DNA of 64,000 nt from Robbsia sp. KACC 23696 (GCF_039852015.1 NZ_CP156627.1:124001-188000); one strand, 5' to 3'; shown: positions 1-8,921, counted from the first letter of the stretch. A program made the numbers and translations. Notes: a model not told the origin generated them from the letters alone.

Positions 1-1017
1 CATCTCCCGCCCGGTGCCGATCATCGTGCCCCAACTGACGCGATTCGGATCCCCCTGACCGAGGAATGAGAGCGCGGACTCCATCAGGATTGCCGATGCG
101 ACCATCACGGACGCCGTCACGATGATCGGCGGCAAGGCATTCGGCAGGATCTCGCGGAAGATGATGCGCGCCGGACTGAAGCCCAAGCCTTTCGCCGCGG
201 CGACGAATTCGCTATGCACCAGCGAGCGAAACTCGGCGCGCACCAGACGGGCAACGGTCGGCCACGACGTCACGCCGATTGCCAGTGAGATCGTCTCCAT
301 CGACGGCGACGTGATCGTCACGATCACGATCACGAACAGAAATGCCGGGGTCGTCTGGAAAATTTCGGTAATCCGTACCAAAATGTCATCGGTCCAACCG
401 CCGAAATAGCCAGCCACCGCGCCTACCAGCGTTCCGATCAAAACGCCAATCACCGCCGCCGTCGCACCGATCAGTAGCGATGCCTGGCTGCCATGGACGA
501 TCCCGGCGGCGACATCGCGTCCTAGCGAGTCGGTCCCCAACCAGTAATGCGCATCGGTGAACGGCACGATCAATGGCGTGGCGACCATGTCCAGCGGATC
601 GCCCGGATACCAGGCGTTCGCGCCGAATGCCGTGACCAGCAAGCCCAACAGAATCAAGGCGCCGATGACCGCCATGGGATTACGCAGCAATCGGCGCAAG
701 GCCGTGTCCGCGCGCGCCGGCTTTATCTCGCTATTACGGCTCGGCGAGGCGGCATCCGGCGTCGCACTGGAAGGCGACGCGGCCCCAGCGCTTTGGTCCG
801 CATAGCCGGCGCCGGCACTGGTCAGGAACGCACCGAACACCGACGCGCGCAGTTGCGTACCCCATCGTGCCGACGCTTGACCATGACCTAAGGTCGGCAC
901 GTCTTCGCGCGCACGCGGGGCCGTCGCGGGCGTCCGCAACGCGTTATCGCCAACCGTGTCGAAGCGCGCCTGCGCCGCGTGCAAACGGCGTTGTCCATCG
1001 GATGTCTTCAACGTCAT
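1..1017 (-). CDS. dppC: Dipeptide/oligopeptide ABC transporter permease, DppC-type (3' end outside window)
   Basis: Inner-membrane permease subunit of a peptide-type (nickel/dipeptide/oligopeptide) ABC importer. Reading the complement from an ATG at 1017, the frame stays open to position 1, so the C-terminus is cut by the window edge. After a long hydrophilic N-terminal extension of about 105 residues comes the usual DppC start: a helix (NPMAVIGALILLGLLVTAFG), the LGTDSLGRDV motif, and the EAA loop region around AAAKGLGFSPARIIFREILP. The start overlaps the upstream permease stop as ATGA, so the two are translationally coupled. The extension is longer than in typical DppC proteins, and a start just before the first helix cannot be excluded. 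The family call is firm; the substrate is not known. Confidence 0.9.
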   Translation of the reverse strand, partial: MTLKTSDGQRRLHAAQARFDTVGDNALRTPATAPRAREDVPTLGHGQASARWGTQLRASVFGAFLTSAGAGYADQSAGAASPSSATPDAASPSRNSEIKPARADTALRRLLRNPMAVIGALILLGLLVTAFGANAWYPGDPLDMVATPLIVPFTDAHYWLGTDSLGRDVAAGIVHGSQASLLIGATAAVIGVLIGTLVGAVAGYFGGWTDDILVRITEIFQTTPAFLFVIVIVTITSPSMETISLAIGVTSWPTVARLVRAEFRSLVHSEFVAAAKGLGFSPARIIFREILPNALPPIIVTASVMVASAILMESALSFLGQGDPNRVSWGTMIGTGREM

Positions 1018-2048
1018 CTTTTCGTCTCCACACGTGGATCAAGCCACAGCTGCAATAGATCCGTCAGAATGTTGGCAAGCACGACGAGCAGCGACGACAA
1101 CAGCATCACGCCGAGCAACACCGAATAGTCGCGTCCCTGCACCGCGTCGAGGGCGAGGCGCCCCAGCCCCGGCCAACTGAATACCGTTTCGGTCACGACG
1201 GCACCTCCCAGCAAGCCGCCGATATGCATGCCGGCCACCGTGGTGATCGGGATCAATGCGTTCCGCAACACGTGGCGGACCGTCACGATCCACGGATGCA
1301 ACCCTTTCGCCTGTGCGGTCCGGATGTAGTCCTGACGTTGCACTTCGAGCATTGCCGCACGCGTCAATCGCGCATAGATCGCAACGTAGAAACTGCCCAA
1401 GGTGATGGCGGGAAGCAGGACGTGCCGCAGCCGATCCCAAAAACTGTCGAAGCCATTCAGCGTGACGCCGAGCGTCGTTGCACCTTCACTCGGCAACCAG
1501 CCGAGATGAACCGAAAAAATGACGATCGCCACGAGTGCGATCCAGAACCCTGGCGTGGAATACAGCAGCAGCGCAAGCACCGACAAGATGCGATCGAGCC
1601 AACGCCCCTGCCACGCGGCCATCAAGGCGCCGAGAATCAGGCCGGCAACGAGCGCGAAGATCAACGCCGACAACATGAGAAACAGCGTATCCGGCAAGCG
1701 CGACAGAATTAGGGACATTACCGGCGTATTGAAACGGGGCGATACGCCGAGGCTGAAATGCGCCAGATGATCGAGGTAGGCGAAAAACTGCTCTAACAAG
1801 GTGCGATCCAGTCCGAAGTGATGGCGCATCTGCGCCATCGTCTCCGCCGTCGCCGACCCGGACTCGCCCGCCAGGACGTCGGCGGCATCCCCCGGAATCA
1901 TCTGCATCAGAATAAAGTTCAATACGACGACGCCGATGGTCGTCGGCAATGCGCGCACAATAATGCGCAGGAGGACGTAATGCCAACGCCGTTGCCGTAT
2001 TTCTCTAGGCTGACGGTCCGGCGTTGTCGGGATCGTTGAAGCCATCAT
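1014..2048 (-). CDS. dppB: Dipeptide/oligopeptide ABC transporter permease, DppB-type
   Basis: First permease of the peptide-type ABC importer, 344 aa. A basic N-terminus is followed by helix 1 (ALPTTIGVVVLNFILMQM), the DppB-type periplasmic loop with MIPGDAADVLAGE, and five further membrane segments. The EAA-type cytoplasmic loop reads RTAQAKGLHPWIVTVRHVLRNALIP. The start has a good ribosome site (AAGGAAC just before tandem ATGs). It lies 91 bases downstream of the binding-protein gene and overlaps dppC by four bases. This gene order (binding protein, B, C, then two ATPases outside the window) is the classic dpp/opp arrangement. Confidence 0.93.
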   Translation of the reverse strand: MMASTIPTTPDRQPREIRQRRWHYVLLRIIVRALPTTIGVVVLNFILMQMIPGDAADVLAGESGSATAETMAQMRHHFGLDRTLLEQFFAYLDHLAHFSLGVSPRFNTPVMSLILSRLPDTLFLMLSALIFALVAGLILGALMAAWQGRWLDRILSVLALLLYSTPGFWIALVAIVIFSVHLGWLPSEGATTLGVTLNGFDSFWDRLRHVLLPAITLGSFYVAIYARLTRAAMLEVQRQDYIRTAQAKGLHPWIVTVRHVLRNALIPITTVAGMHIGGLLGGAVVTETVFSWPGLGRLALDAVQGRDYSVLLGVMLLSSLLVVLANILTDLLQLWLDPRVETKR

Positions 2049-2139
2049 CGTTCCTTGAAACGCAACTGGAGAGGGAGATCAGCGGCTCACTGTAGAGCGA
2101 TTTTTCTTCAGCGCCTACCAATCGATTGCGATATCGATA

Positions 2140-3759
2140 TCACGGCTTCTGGATCCAGGCATTGGCAAAACTGTCATCCAGCCCGTCCGCACCCCGGTTC
2201 GCATCGTGGACGCGCGTCGAATAGACCGTGAGGTAGTCCGGCGATACCAGGTTCACATCGGGCAGATCGCGCTCGATCGTCTGCTGCATCGTCTTGAAAA
2301 GCGCATGGCGTTTGTTTTCGTCGGTTTCGACGGCCGCCTCCGCGAAGAGTCGATCGATATCCGGATTGCTATAGTGCGACGCGTTGGTAAAGGGCACGCC
2401 GCGGCGGTAGTTCGACGTTGTGTAGAGCCGCGCGACGCCTGCAACCGGGTCGAAAAGGTTGCTCATGCCGTTCACCGCCATATCGAAATCATGGCTCGTG
2501 TAGATACGCTTTAAATAAGTGGGCAGGTCTTCATTACGAATCGTCAGCGCGATGCCGATCCGCGCCAGCGCCGAACGCACGTAGGATGCCGTGCGCGGCG
2601 GTTGATCGCCGATGGGCAGTACATCCAGCATCAAACGAAACCGGACCCCGTCGCTTCCTCGCGGAAATCCGGCTTTATCGAGAAGCGCATTCGCCTTATC
2701 GATATCGAACGGATAGGGCGACGGCGCAGGATCGAAATAGCGGTTGCGCGGGGTGAGCGGACTGGGATTCGGCGTGGCATAGCCGTAATAGACAACCTTG
2801 GCGATCAAGGACCGATCGAGCGCCGAGGCAATGGCCTGTCGCACCGCCAGAACCTTCAGCTTAGGGTTATCGAGATTGAACTCCAGGCGATAGACGCCGG
2901 CATCGAATTCATAACCACGCGAATCGATCCCCAGATTTGGATTGGCCTTGATACGCGCGATATCCGACAGCGGCACCGGATTGTCTCCGCCTAATTGGAC
3001 CGCACCGCTTTCGAATGCAATCGTTCGCGCCGCGGCATCGGGAATGATCTTGACGATCAAACCGTCGACGTAAGGCTTTCCTTTATCCCAATAATCATCG
3101 TTGCGCGCGTATTCGATATGGTCGCCACGGACCCATTTGACAGACCGGAAAGGTCCCGTGCCGATGGGTGCCGCATTGTGCGGATTTGATAAAGGATCGC
3201 CGGATGCGTAGAGATGTTTCGGCAGAATCGGTGTCTCGGACGCCGAAAACGCCCGAATCAAATACGGAGCGGGTTTCGACAGGACCAAGGTGACGGTATC
3301 GACATCCGGCGTCAAGACTTCGTCCACATTCGAGAAAGTCGATTTGGCGCGCGGATGATATTGGCGCAGCAACTGGAGCGAGAATGCGACGTCGGCAGAG
3401 GTGAACGGCTGCCCGTCCTGCCAGCGCACCCCCTTGCGGAGATGGAATGTATAGCGCTTGCCGTCGGCGCTGATGTCCCAGGAAGTGGCCAGCAGCGGAC
3501 GCGGATGCATATCGAAATCGTACTCCAACAGTCCTTCGATGACTTTAGGACTGACCTTGAGGACGTTCACTGCCGTAGATGCGAATGAAACGAGCGTGGG
3601 CGGCTCCGGCGTCACCACCATCGTCAATATGCCGCCGCGCTGCGCTGCCATCGCTGGTGCCATGCTCACGGCAAAAGACGCGGCCAGTATCAGGAAAAGC
3701 CGCTTGCTTACGGTATGCAAGCGTTGCCCAAGGATGTCTCTCACCTTCCACTCCACCAT
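2140..3759 (-). CDS. Peptide-type ABC transporter substrate-binding protein (SBP_bac_5 family)
   Basis: Periplasmic solute-binding protein of the importer encoded downstream, 539 aa. The N-terminus has an n-region, then a hydrophobic core (LFLILAASFAVSMAPAMA) ending in an AMA-type signal peptidase site before AQRGG. The mature protein shows family 5 marks: LLATSWDISADGKRYTFHLRKGVRWQDG, TSADVAFSL, NAAPIGTGPF and FNLDNP..LAVRQAIASALDR. The start is supported by GGGAGAGGGC upstream. Family 5 proteins bind di- and oligopeptides, nickel, opines or sugars, and nothing here fixes the ligand. Transcription diverges from the oxidoreductase gene at 4026 across a 266-base region that should carry both promoters. 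Confidence 0.93.
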   Translation of the reverse strand: MVEWKVRDILGQRLHTVSKRLFLILAASFAVSMAPAMAAQRGGILTMVVTPEPPTLVSFASTAVNVLKVSPKVIEGLLEYDFDMHPRPLLATSWDISADGKRYTFHLRKGVRWQDGQPFTSADVAFSLQLLRQYHPRAKSTFSNVDEVLTPDVDTVTLVLSKPAPYLIRAFSASETPILPKHLYASGDPLSNPHNAAPIGTGPFRSVKWVRGDHIEYARNDDYWDKGKPYVDGLIVKIIPDAAARTIAFESGAVQLGGDNPVPLSDIARIKANPNLGIDSRGYEFDAGVYRLEFNLDNPKLKVLAVRQAIASALDRSLIAKVVYYGYATPNPSPLTPRNRYFDPAPSPYPFDIDKANALLDKAGFPRGSDGVRFRLMLDVLPIGDQPPRTASYVRSALARIGIALTIRNEDLPTYLKRIYTSHDFDMAVNGMSNLFDPVAGVARLYTTSNYRRGVPFTNASHYSNPDIDRLFAEAAVETDENKRHALFKTMQQTIERDLPDVNLVSPDYLTVYSTRVHDANRGADGLDDSFANAWIQKP

Positions 3760-4025
3760 CGCTGCCCTCTCCCCGTTCGACAGAACCTCGGACTGCCGGA
3801 CTCGCTAGCGCGTCGTCTTTCATTTGTTACAGCCATCTCTTTCAAGATGGCGGAGAAAAAGCATAGTCAATAATCGTAGGCGCGCAAACGAAGCTTTCAT
3901 GCTTACGTTATGTCGATGCACCGCCTTCTTCGATGCGCGCGACATGCCGCGATGACGCGCAGGCAGGATCGGTTTTTGCGAGATAAGCGAAAAGCATCTC
4001 TTACTTCTTCCCATAGGTGAAAAGC

Positions 4026-5222
4026 ATGGCTCAGCCTCGCATCCCTGGACAAGATTTACCGGAGACACGCCCGCCCTTCGTCGCGAATACAGATCGACGC
4101 CCCCACATTCCGCCACCACCGCTCCCTCTCGAGCAGCGCGTGGGCATCGCCGTTGTCGGGCTGGGTCGCCTGAGCCTGGATGCCATCCTCCCCGGCTTGG
4201 CCGGCAGCAAGCTATGTCGCCTGGCCGCGGTCATGACGGGCGATAAAGAAAAGGGGCAGCGGATTGCTGCCCAATATGGCGCACCGCGTGAATCGGTATA
4301 CGGTTACGACGAGTGGGATCGCCTTGGCAACGACAAAGGCATCGACGTCGTCTATCTGGTGACCCCGAATGGGATGCATTGCGAGCAGGTGAAGCAGGCG
4401 GCACGTATCGGCAAGCATGTGCTATGTCAGAAGCCGATGAGCAACACCGCCGCCGAGGCCGAAGCCATGATCGCGGCGTGCGCCGATGCCGGCGTCTTGC
4501 TGATGGTGGCGTATCGCTTGCAGTATGAACCGCATAATCGGCACGCGGCACAACTCGTTCGCGCAAAAACGTTCGGCGAGCTGAAACTGATCGAGGCCCA
4601 TAACGGGCAGGTACAGGACAAGGTGCCGCAATGGCGCGACAATCTCGCTCTGTCCGGTGGCGGCGCCCTGCCCGATATCGGCTTGTACAGCCTGAACTTC
4701 GCGCGCTTCGTCACCGGCGAGGAACCATGCGAAGTCATGGCGTGGGCATGGAGTACGCCTGGCGACGAGCGCTTCACCGAGGTCGAGGAAAACATCGCCT
4801 GGCAGATGCGCTTCCCTTCGGGCGTCGTCGCAAAATTATCGGCGGCCTACGACGCGCACGAAGCACGCACGGCCACCTTGCATTGCCAGACCGCGCGCGT
4901 GAATCTGGATCCGGCCTTCCCTTATCACGGCATACGCCTGCATGTGAGTCATCGCTCGCCGGATGATCCCGCTTCTGAAGTCGAAGAAGAACGGGTAATC
5001 GCGGAAATCGATCAATTCGCCACGGAGATGGATCACATGGCCGAATGCGTGCTGACGGGGTGCGCGGTACGGACGCCCGGCGAAGAAGGCTTGCAGGACC
5101 AACGCATCATGGAAGCCATCTACCAGTCGGCGCGGGAAAACCGCCCCATTTCGCTGCCGGTCATCACAACCAAGGACGCCTTCCGCGCGCCGTTCGCCCC
5201 CGATGGCGGGAGCCGCGGATGA
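4026..5222 (+). CDS. Gfo/Idh/MocA family NAD(P)-dependent oxidoreductase
   Basis: Probable sugar or polyol dehydrogenase, 398 aa. Residues about 38-160 form a Rossmann domain: VGIAVVGLGRLSLDAILPGL for the dinucleotide, then VDVVYLVTPNGMH and GKHVLCQKPMSNT, where the EKP-type motif of the family appears as QKP with the catalytic-site Lys kept. The second half is the GFO_IDH_MocA C-terminal fold (GGGALPDIGLYSLNFARF). It resembles glucose-fructose oxidoreductase (GFOR) but has only a short proline-rich leader and no visible Tat signal. I chose ATG 4026 because AGGTGA lies 5 bases upstream; a GTG at 4017 is in frame. Its stop overlaps the next gene (ATGA). The substrate cannot be assigned. Confidence 0.9.
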   Translation: MAQPRIPGQDLPETRPPFVANTDRRPHIPPPPLPLEQRVGIAVVGLGRLSLDAILPGLAGSKLCRLAAVMTGDKEKGQRIAAQYGAPRESVYGYDEWDRLGNDKGIDVVYLVTPNGMHCEQVKQAARIGKHVLCQKPMSNTAAEAEAMIAACADAGVLLMVAYRLQYEPHNRHAAQLVRAKTFGELKLIEAHNGQVQDKVPQWRDNLALSGGGALPDIGLYSLNFARFVTGEEPCEVMAWAWSTPGDERFTEVEENIAWQMRFPSGVVAKLSAAYDAHEARTATLHCQTARVNLDPAFPYHGIRLHVSHRSPDDPASEVEEERVIAEIDQFATEMDHMAECVLTGCAVRTPGEEGLQDQRIMEAIYQSARENRPISLPVITTKDAFRAPFAPDGGSRG

Positions 5223-5665
5223 ATTGGATCCTTCCCTTATTCGCGATCGTCGCCGGCATCTCGAATCCGCTGCAATCCGGCGCCAATTCTGCGATGGCGA
5301 AAGGCTTCCAAGCCCCGCTTGTTGCAGGCTTCGTCGTTTATGTCGTCGGCGCGCTGTGTTTGCTCATCTGTATTCCCTTTGCAGGCTTGCCCCTGCGCAG
5401 CGCCTTCGACAAGGTAGGGGCCGTGCCATGGTACGGCTTTCTCGGCGGCGTGTTCAATGCCGTATTCCTGCTCGCCAGTCTGTATGTCACGAAGAAGATC
5501 GGCTCGGCGACGTTCACCACCTTGGTCGTCATCTCGGCCACGGTGGTATCGGTGGCCTTGGACAACTTCGGGTGGTTGGGCTTCGAAGTGCGCGCTGCGT
5601 CACCGCTGCGTTTGGTCGGTGCGGCGTTCGCGATCGTCGGCGTCATACTCATCGCAAAATTTTAA
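5219..5665 (+). CDS. DMT-family transporter, YdcZ/DUF606-like
   Basis: Small integral membrane protein of 148 aa with four to five hydrophobic segments, starting MNWILPLFAIVAGISNPLQSGANSAMAKG. The GxxxPxQxGxNxxLxxxxxxP pattern at the N-terminus and the later VGVILIAKF end are typical of DUF606/YdcZ proteins, which are half-size members of the drug/metabolite transporter superfamily. It is translationally coupled to the oxidoreductase by ATGA overlap, so it may move that enzyme's substrate or product; this is inference from position only. Confidence 0.85.
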   Translation: MNWILPLFAIVAGISNPLQSGANSAMAKGFQAPLVAGFVVYVVGALCLLICIPFAGLPLRSAFDKVGAVPWYGFLGGVFNAVFLLASLYVTKKIGSATFTTLVVISATVVSVALDNFGWLGFEVRAASPLRLVGAAFAIVGVILIAKF

Positions 5666-5680
5666 TCGGGAGCATAAGAC

Positions 5681-5998
5681 ATGATTGAAAATGTCCAAGG
5701 ATTTGGATTGATCGCCATCGACAAGGCAGGTGGTCGCATTTTGTTTCTCGACCCGGCAACATTGAAGATTACAAAGGCCCTCTCCGATGTGCCCGCAAAG
5801 CCGCATGCGCTATTGCTGCTGCGAGAATAGCGGCGCGATAGTCGTGATCGATCCGCGCCGGACGGTCGCACGTTCCTTGTTGCAAACGAAGAAAGCGGGA
5901 CGATCTCGGTGATCGATTTGCAGCGGCAACGGACGCGCATGCATGCCGATGTTCCTGTGGGTGCGGAAGTGCTAGGCTACTACCCTCTCCGTGACTGA
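5681..5998 (+). pseudogene. Decayed YncE/YVTN-type beta-propeller gene (internal deletion, in-frame stop)
   Basis: An ATG at 5681 behind GGGAGC opens a 49-codon frame (MIENVQGFGLIAIDKAGGRI...) that ends at TAG 5828-5830. Reading on in the same frame gives APDGRTFLVANEESGTISV, a textbook YVTN propeller blade, and a C-terminus ending GAEVLGYYPLRD at TGA 5996. Between them, the +1 frame carries ENSGAIVVIDP, so two compensating indels flank the stop. Only about 100 residues remain where intact family members have about 300 or more, so most central blades are lost. It follows the oxidoreductase and transporter genes and was probably a third gene of that operon. Calling it a pseudogene is firm from the sequence; the exact parent family is inference. 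Confidence 0.75.
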
Positions 5999-6009
5999 CG
6001 TCGACGCTT

Positions 6010-6381
6010 ATGCCGAGCACCATCAGCAATACACTTGCCTGGATCCTGGAAGCATTCGAGGACGATCCGACGTATATACGCAAAAAGATGTTCGGCTGCG
6101 ATGCCGCTTATATCGACGGACTGATGTGTCTGGTCGCCGCGGACCGAGACGAGCCTTGGAACGGTTTGCTCGTCTGCACGTCGCGGGAGCGGCAGGCTGC
6201 GCTGATAAAAGACCTGCCCGCGCTTCGCCCGCATCCGACGCTTGGAAAATGGTTATACATCTCGCAGGGTGATCCCGATTTTGAAGGGACCGTGACTCGC
6301 GTGAACGCCCTTGTCATCGCGCGCGATGCGCGCATCGGCGTCGAGCCCACACCACGCCGTCGCGCGAGGAAGCCAGAATGA
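6010..6381 (+). CDS. TfoX N-terminal-like domain protein
   Basis: Soluble protein of 123 aa. The stretch KKMFGCDAAYIDGLMCLVAA followed by a WNGLLVCTSRE strand resembles the N-terminal domain of TfoX/Sxy proteins (RKMFGG..FVDG.MFALV), a fold best known from competence regulators but also found as stand-alone proteins of unknown role. There is no TfoX C-terminal helix-hairpin domain. The C-terminus is basic (PRRRARKPE). Its stop overlaps the start of the GNAT gene (ATGA), so the two are co-translated. The start has only a weak ribosome site. I would not infer a role in competence. Confidence 0.6.
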   Translation: MPSTISNTLAWILEAFEDDPTYIRKKMFGCDAAYIDGLMCLVAADRDEPWNGLLVCTSRERQAALIKDLPALRPHPTLGKWLYISQGDPDFEGTVTRVNALVIARDARIGVEPTPRRRARKPE

Positions 6382-6902
6382 AGACTGCAGAATCCACCCT
6401 GTTGTTGCGTCGGTTGACGCCCGACGATGCCGTCGACTTCCAAGCCCTCAGATTGTTCGGCTTGCAGCAATCCCCTGCGTCCTTTGCTTCCAGCCTGGAG
6501 GAAGAGCGAGATCGGCCCCTCGCCGAGGTTGCGGGACGCCTGACAGCAAGCGATGAACAATGCGTCTTCGGCGCATTCTCCGAGGCGCGACTGATCGGCA
6601 TGGCCGGAGTGCGGCGGCAGACCCTTCTCAAATATCGCCACAAGGCCGGCATTTGGGGCGTCTACGTGCATCCCGACCAACGCGGCAGCGGTATCGGGCG
6701 GCAACTCATTCTTGCGTCCATCGGCTTTGCGAAGCAGATGGCAGGCGTCGGACAGCTTAACCTGACGGCAACCGGCGGCAACGCGGCCGCGATTGCCTTA
6801 TACGCGTCGCTCGGCTTCGTCGTCTATGGTCGTGAACGCAACGCGTTATTTGCAGGCGATGTCATGCACGATGAAGTGCATATGGCATTGCCTTTACTCT
6901 GA
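6378..6902 (+). CDS. GNAT family N-acetyltransferase
   Basis: Acetyl-CoA-dependent acetyltransferase of 174 aa. The GNAT core is clear: motif A reads IWGVYVHPDQRGSGIGRQLI, with the Q/RxxGxG/A pyrophosphate loop, followed by LNLTATGGNAAAIALYASLGF, the usual motif B region with the conserved Asn and Tyr. The N-terminal part (LLLRRLTPDDAVDFQALR) is the typical substrate-side start. Substrate unknown. It is coupled to the TfoX-like gene upstream, and transcription probably ends before the SDR gene 126 bases on. Confidence 0.9.
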   Translation: MKTAESTLLLRRLTPDDAVDFQALRLFGLQQSPASFASSLEEERDRPLAEVAGRLTASDEQCVFGAFSEARLIGMAGVRRQTLLKYRHKAGIWGVYVHPDQRGSGIGRQLILASIGFAKQMAGVGQLNLTATGGNAAAIALYASLGFVVYGRERNALFAGDVMHDEVHMALPLL

Positions 6903-7028
6903 GGCGATGTCGGACAGCTTCACAAAGTTGGTTTCCACTCGTATATCTAGGCTAGCCCTGGTGCGTAATTGACAGTAGATATACGGGATATATCATGCAT
7001 GCACATTCTCCCTACAAGGATCTGCATC

Positions 7029-7757
7029 ATGCCCAAGCTTGACGGAAAGACGGCCCTGATCACCGGCGGCAATAGCGGAATCGGCCTGGCCATTGCGCGA
7101 CGCTTCGTAGCGGAAGGCGCGCGCGTCTTTATTACGGGACGGCGTCAGGCACAGCTCGACGCCGCCGTTGCGCAAATCGGCGGAAGTATCGAAGGTATCC
7201 ACGGCGATGTCACTAACGCGTCTGATTTGGATCGCTTATTCGAGACGCTCCGGACGAAGATCGACAATCTCGATATTCTCGTTCCCTCATCGGGCATCTC
7301 GGAGCGCCAGATGCTCGACGAGACCACGGAGGATCATTTCACGCGGATTTTCGACGTCAATGTACGGGGCATGGTGTCGACCGTGCAGCGCGCGGTGCGC
7401 CAGATGTCGAATGGCGGCAGCATCGTGCTGATCGGATCGATCGCCGGCTCGATCGGAAACCCCGGGTATGGGGCCTACAGCGCAAGCAAGGCGGCGGTGC
7501 GGTCGTACTCTCGGACGTGGAGCAAAGAATTGATGAGCCGCGGCATCCGCGTCAATACGTTGAGCCCCGGGCTTATCGATACCCCGATGTTCGATACGGT
7601 CAGCGCCGAGGTGCGGGAGGCGCTGAGCGCGCTTATCCCGATGGATCGGATGGGCCGCGCGGAAGAAGTGGCGAATGCCGCGCTCTTCCTCGCCTCTTCT
7701 GAAAGCAGCTATGTTGCCGGCGCCGAGCTGTTCATCGACGGTGGCCTTATCGGCTGA
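7029..7757 (+). CDS. Short-chain dehydrogenase/reductase (SDR)
   Basis: NAD(P)-dependent oxidoreductase of 242 aa, classical SDR. Visible marks: cofactor loop TGGNSGIGLAIA, the D-box region, active Ser in IVLIGSIAGS, the YxxxK pair in GYGAYSASKAAV, and the C-terminal AELFIDGG. The NNAG motif is replaced by VPSSG, a common variant. I chose ATG 7029 because AAGGA sits 8 bases upstream and the protein then starts MPKLDGKTALITGG as usual for the family; an upstream TTG at 6969 would add 20 atypical residues. A TTGACA at 6969-6974 may be a -35 element, but no well-spaced -10 is evident. Substrate unknown. Confidence 0.92.
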   Translation: MPKLDGKTALITGGNSGIGLAIARRFVAEGARVFITGRRQAQLDAAVAQIGGSIEGIHGDVTNASDLDRLFETLRTKIDNLDILVPSSGISERQMLDETTEDHFTRIFDVNVRGMVSTVQRAVRQMSNGGSIVLIGSIAGSIGNPGYGAYSASKAAVRSYSRTWSKELMSRGIRVNTLSPGLIDTPMFDTVSAEVREALSALIPMDRMGRAEEVANAALFLASSESSYVAGAELFIDGGLIG

Positions 7758-7849
7758 CGGTCCTTGGCGTCTCGCCTACGGTCATGGCGCGTCTTGGGAT
7801 TGCCGTCGGAACGAGCGCGGTGTGCGGTCAGACTCGCGCAACGTGAAAA

Positions 7850-7873
7850 TTAGGGATAATCTCCTATCCCTAA
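7850..7873. repeat. Perfect 9-bp inverted repeat upstream of the aldo/keto reductase gene
   Basis: TTAGGGATA (7850-7858) and TATCCCTAA (7865-7873) are exact reverse complements separated by six bases (ATCTCC). The element lies 52 bases before the reductase start, in a short intergenic space of 167 bases, where a dimeric repressor or activator would bind. No T-run follows, so a terminator for the upstream SDR gene is less likely. No regulator gene is adjacent on this side. Confidence 0.55.
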
Positions 7874-7924
7874 ACCGGCGTTTCCCCGGGCGAAAAATCG
7901 CGTCGATGACCTTCGGAGAAGACC

Positions 7925-8902
7925 TTGAAATACGTGAAGCTCGGCCGTACCGGCCTTGATGTCTCCCAGCTCTGCCTGGGATGTATGACCTACGGCGTTC
8001 CGGATCAAGGCGCGCATCCTTGGACGCTTCCCGAAGACCAGAGTCGGCCGTTGATCAGGCAGGCGGTAGAGGCGGGGATCAATTTTTTCGATACGGCGAA
8101 CGTCTATTCCGCCGGAACATCGGAAGAAATCGTGGGTCGTGCGTTGAAGGAATTCACCCGGCGCGACGAAGTCGTGATCGCCACGAAGGTGCATGGACGG
8201 ATGCATGCCGGACCGAACGGTGCGGGGCTTAGCCGCAAAGCCATCCTGCAGGAAGTCGATCAGTCCTTGCGCCGCCTGGGCACCGATTACATCGATCTGT
8301 ACCAAATTCACCGCTTCGATCCCCATGTCGCGATCGAAGAAACATTGGAAGCATTGCACGACGTGGTGAAGGCCGGCAAAGTTCGCTACCTGGGGGCATC
8401 GTCCATGCATGCCTGGCAGTTCGCGACGATGCTGCACGTTGCCAAGGCGAATGGCTGGACGCGTTTCTCGACGATGCAGAACTACGTGAATCTGCTGTAT
8501 CGCGAGGAAGAGCGCGAGATGTTGCCCTTATGTGCGGCCGAAGGCATCGGCGTGATTCCATGGAGCCCTCTCGCGCGCGGTCGTCTGACGCGCCCGTGGA
8601 ACGAGAGTAGCGAACGGGCGGAAAGCGACGTGTTCGGTAAAACACTTTACGAGCACACGGCGCAGGCCGATCGCCAGGTCGTCGAAGCGGTTGCCCGCGT
8701 GGCGGCCGCACGAAACGTCCCGCGCGCGCAAGTCGCTCTGGCTTGGGTACGATCGCAGTCGGGCATCACTGCGCCGATCGTCGGCGCGTCTCGGCCGGGG
8801 CATCTCGAAGATGCGATCGCCTCGCTCGATTTGACACTGAGCGCAGAGGAAATCACGTCGTTGGAAGCACCCTACGTCCCGCACGCGGTCGTCGGATTTT
8901 GA
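7925..8902 (+). CDS. Aldo/keto reductase
   Basis: NADPH-dependent carbonyl reductase, 325 aa, of the YajO/Tas-like branch. The protein begins MKYVKLGRTGLDVSQLCLGCMTYG. It keeps the catalytic tetrad in order: Asp and Tyr in FFDTANVYSAG, Lys in IATKVHG, and His in LYQIHRFDP. The C-terminus has the cofactor segment SQSGITAPIVGASRPGHLEDA. The start is a TTG codon preceded by GGAG at 7915-7918; there is no in-frame ATG nearby that gives a better N-terminus. The physiological substrate is unknown. A 9-bp inverted repeat upstream suggests regulated expression. Confidence 0.93.
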   Translation: MKYVKLGRTGLDVSQLCLGCMTYGVPDQGAHPWTLPEDQSRPLIRQAVEAGINFFDTANVYSAGTSEEIVGRALKEFTRRDEVVIATKVHGRMHAGPNGAGLSRKAILQEVDQSLRRLGTDYIDLYQIHRFDPHVAIEETLEALHDVVKAGKVRYLGASSMHAWQFATMLHVAKANGWTRFSTMQNYVNLLYREEEREMLPLCAAEGIGVIPWSPLARGRLTRPWNESSERAESDVFGKTLYEHTAQADRQVVEAVARVAAARNVPRAQVALAWVRSQSGITAPIVGASRPGHLEDAIASLDLTLSAEEITSLEAPYVPHAVVGF

Positions 8903-8921
8903 TTCGCTGCAGCTTCGCGGC

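Noticed and set aside
7850-7873. TAGGGATAA resembles the first half of an I-SceI homing site
   Set aside because: Only nine bases agree and there is no homing endonuclease or intron nearby; the perfect inverted repeat explains the sequence better.
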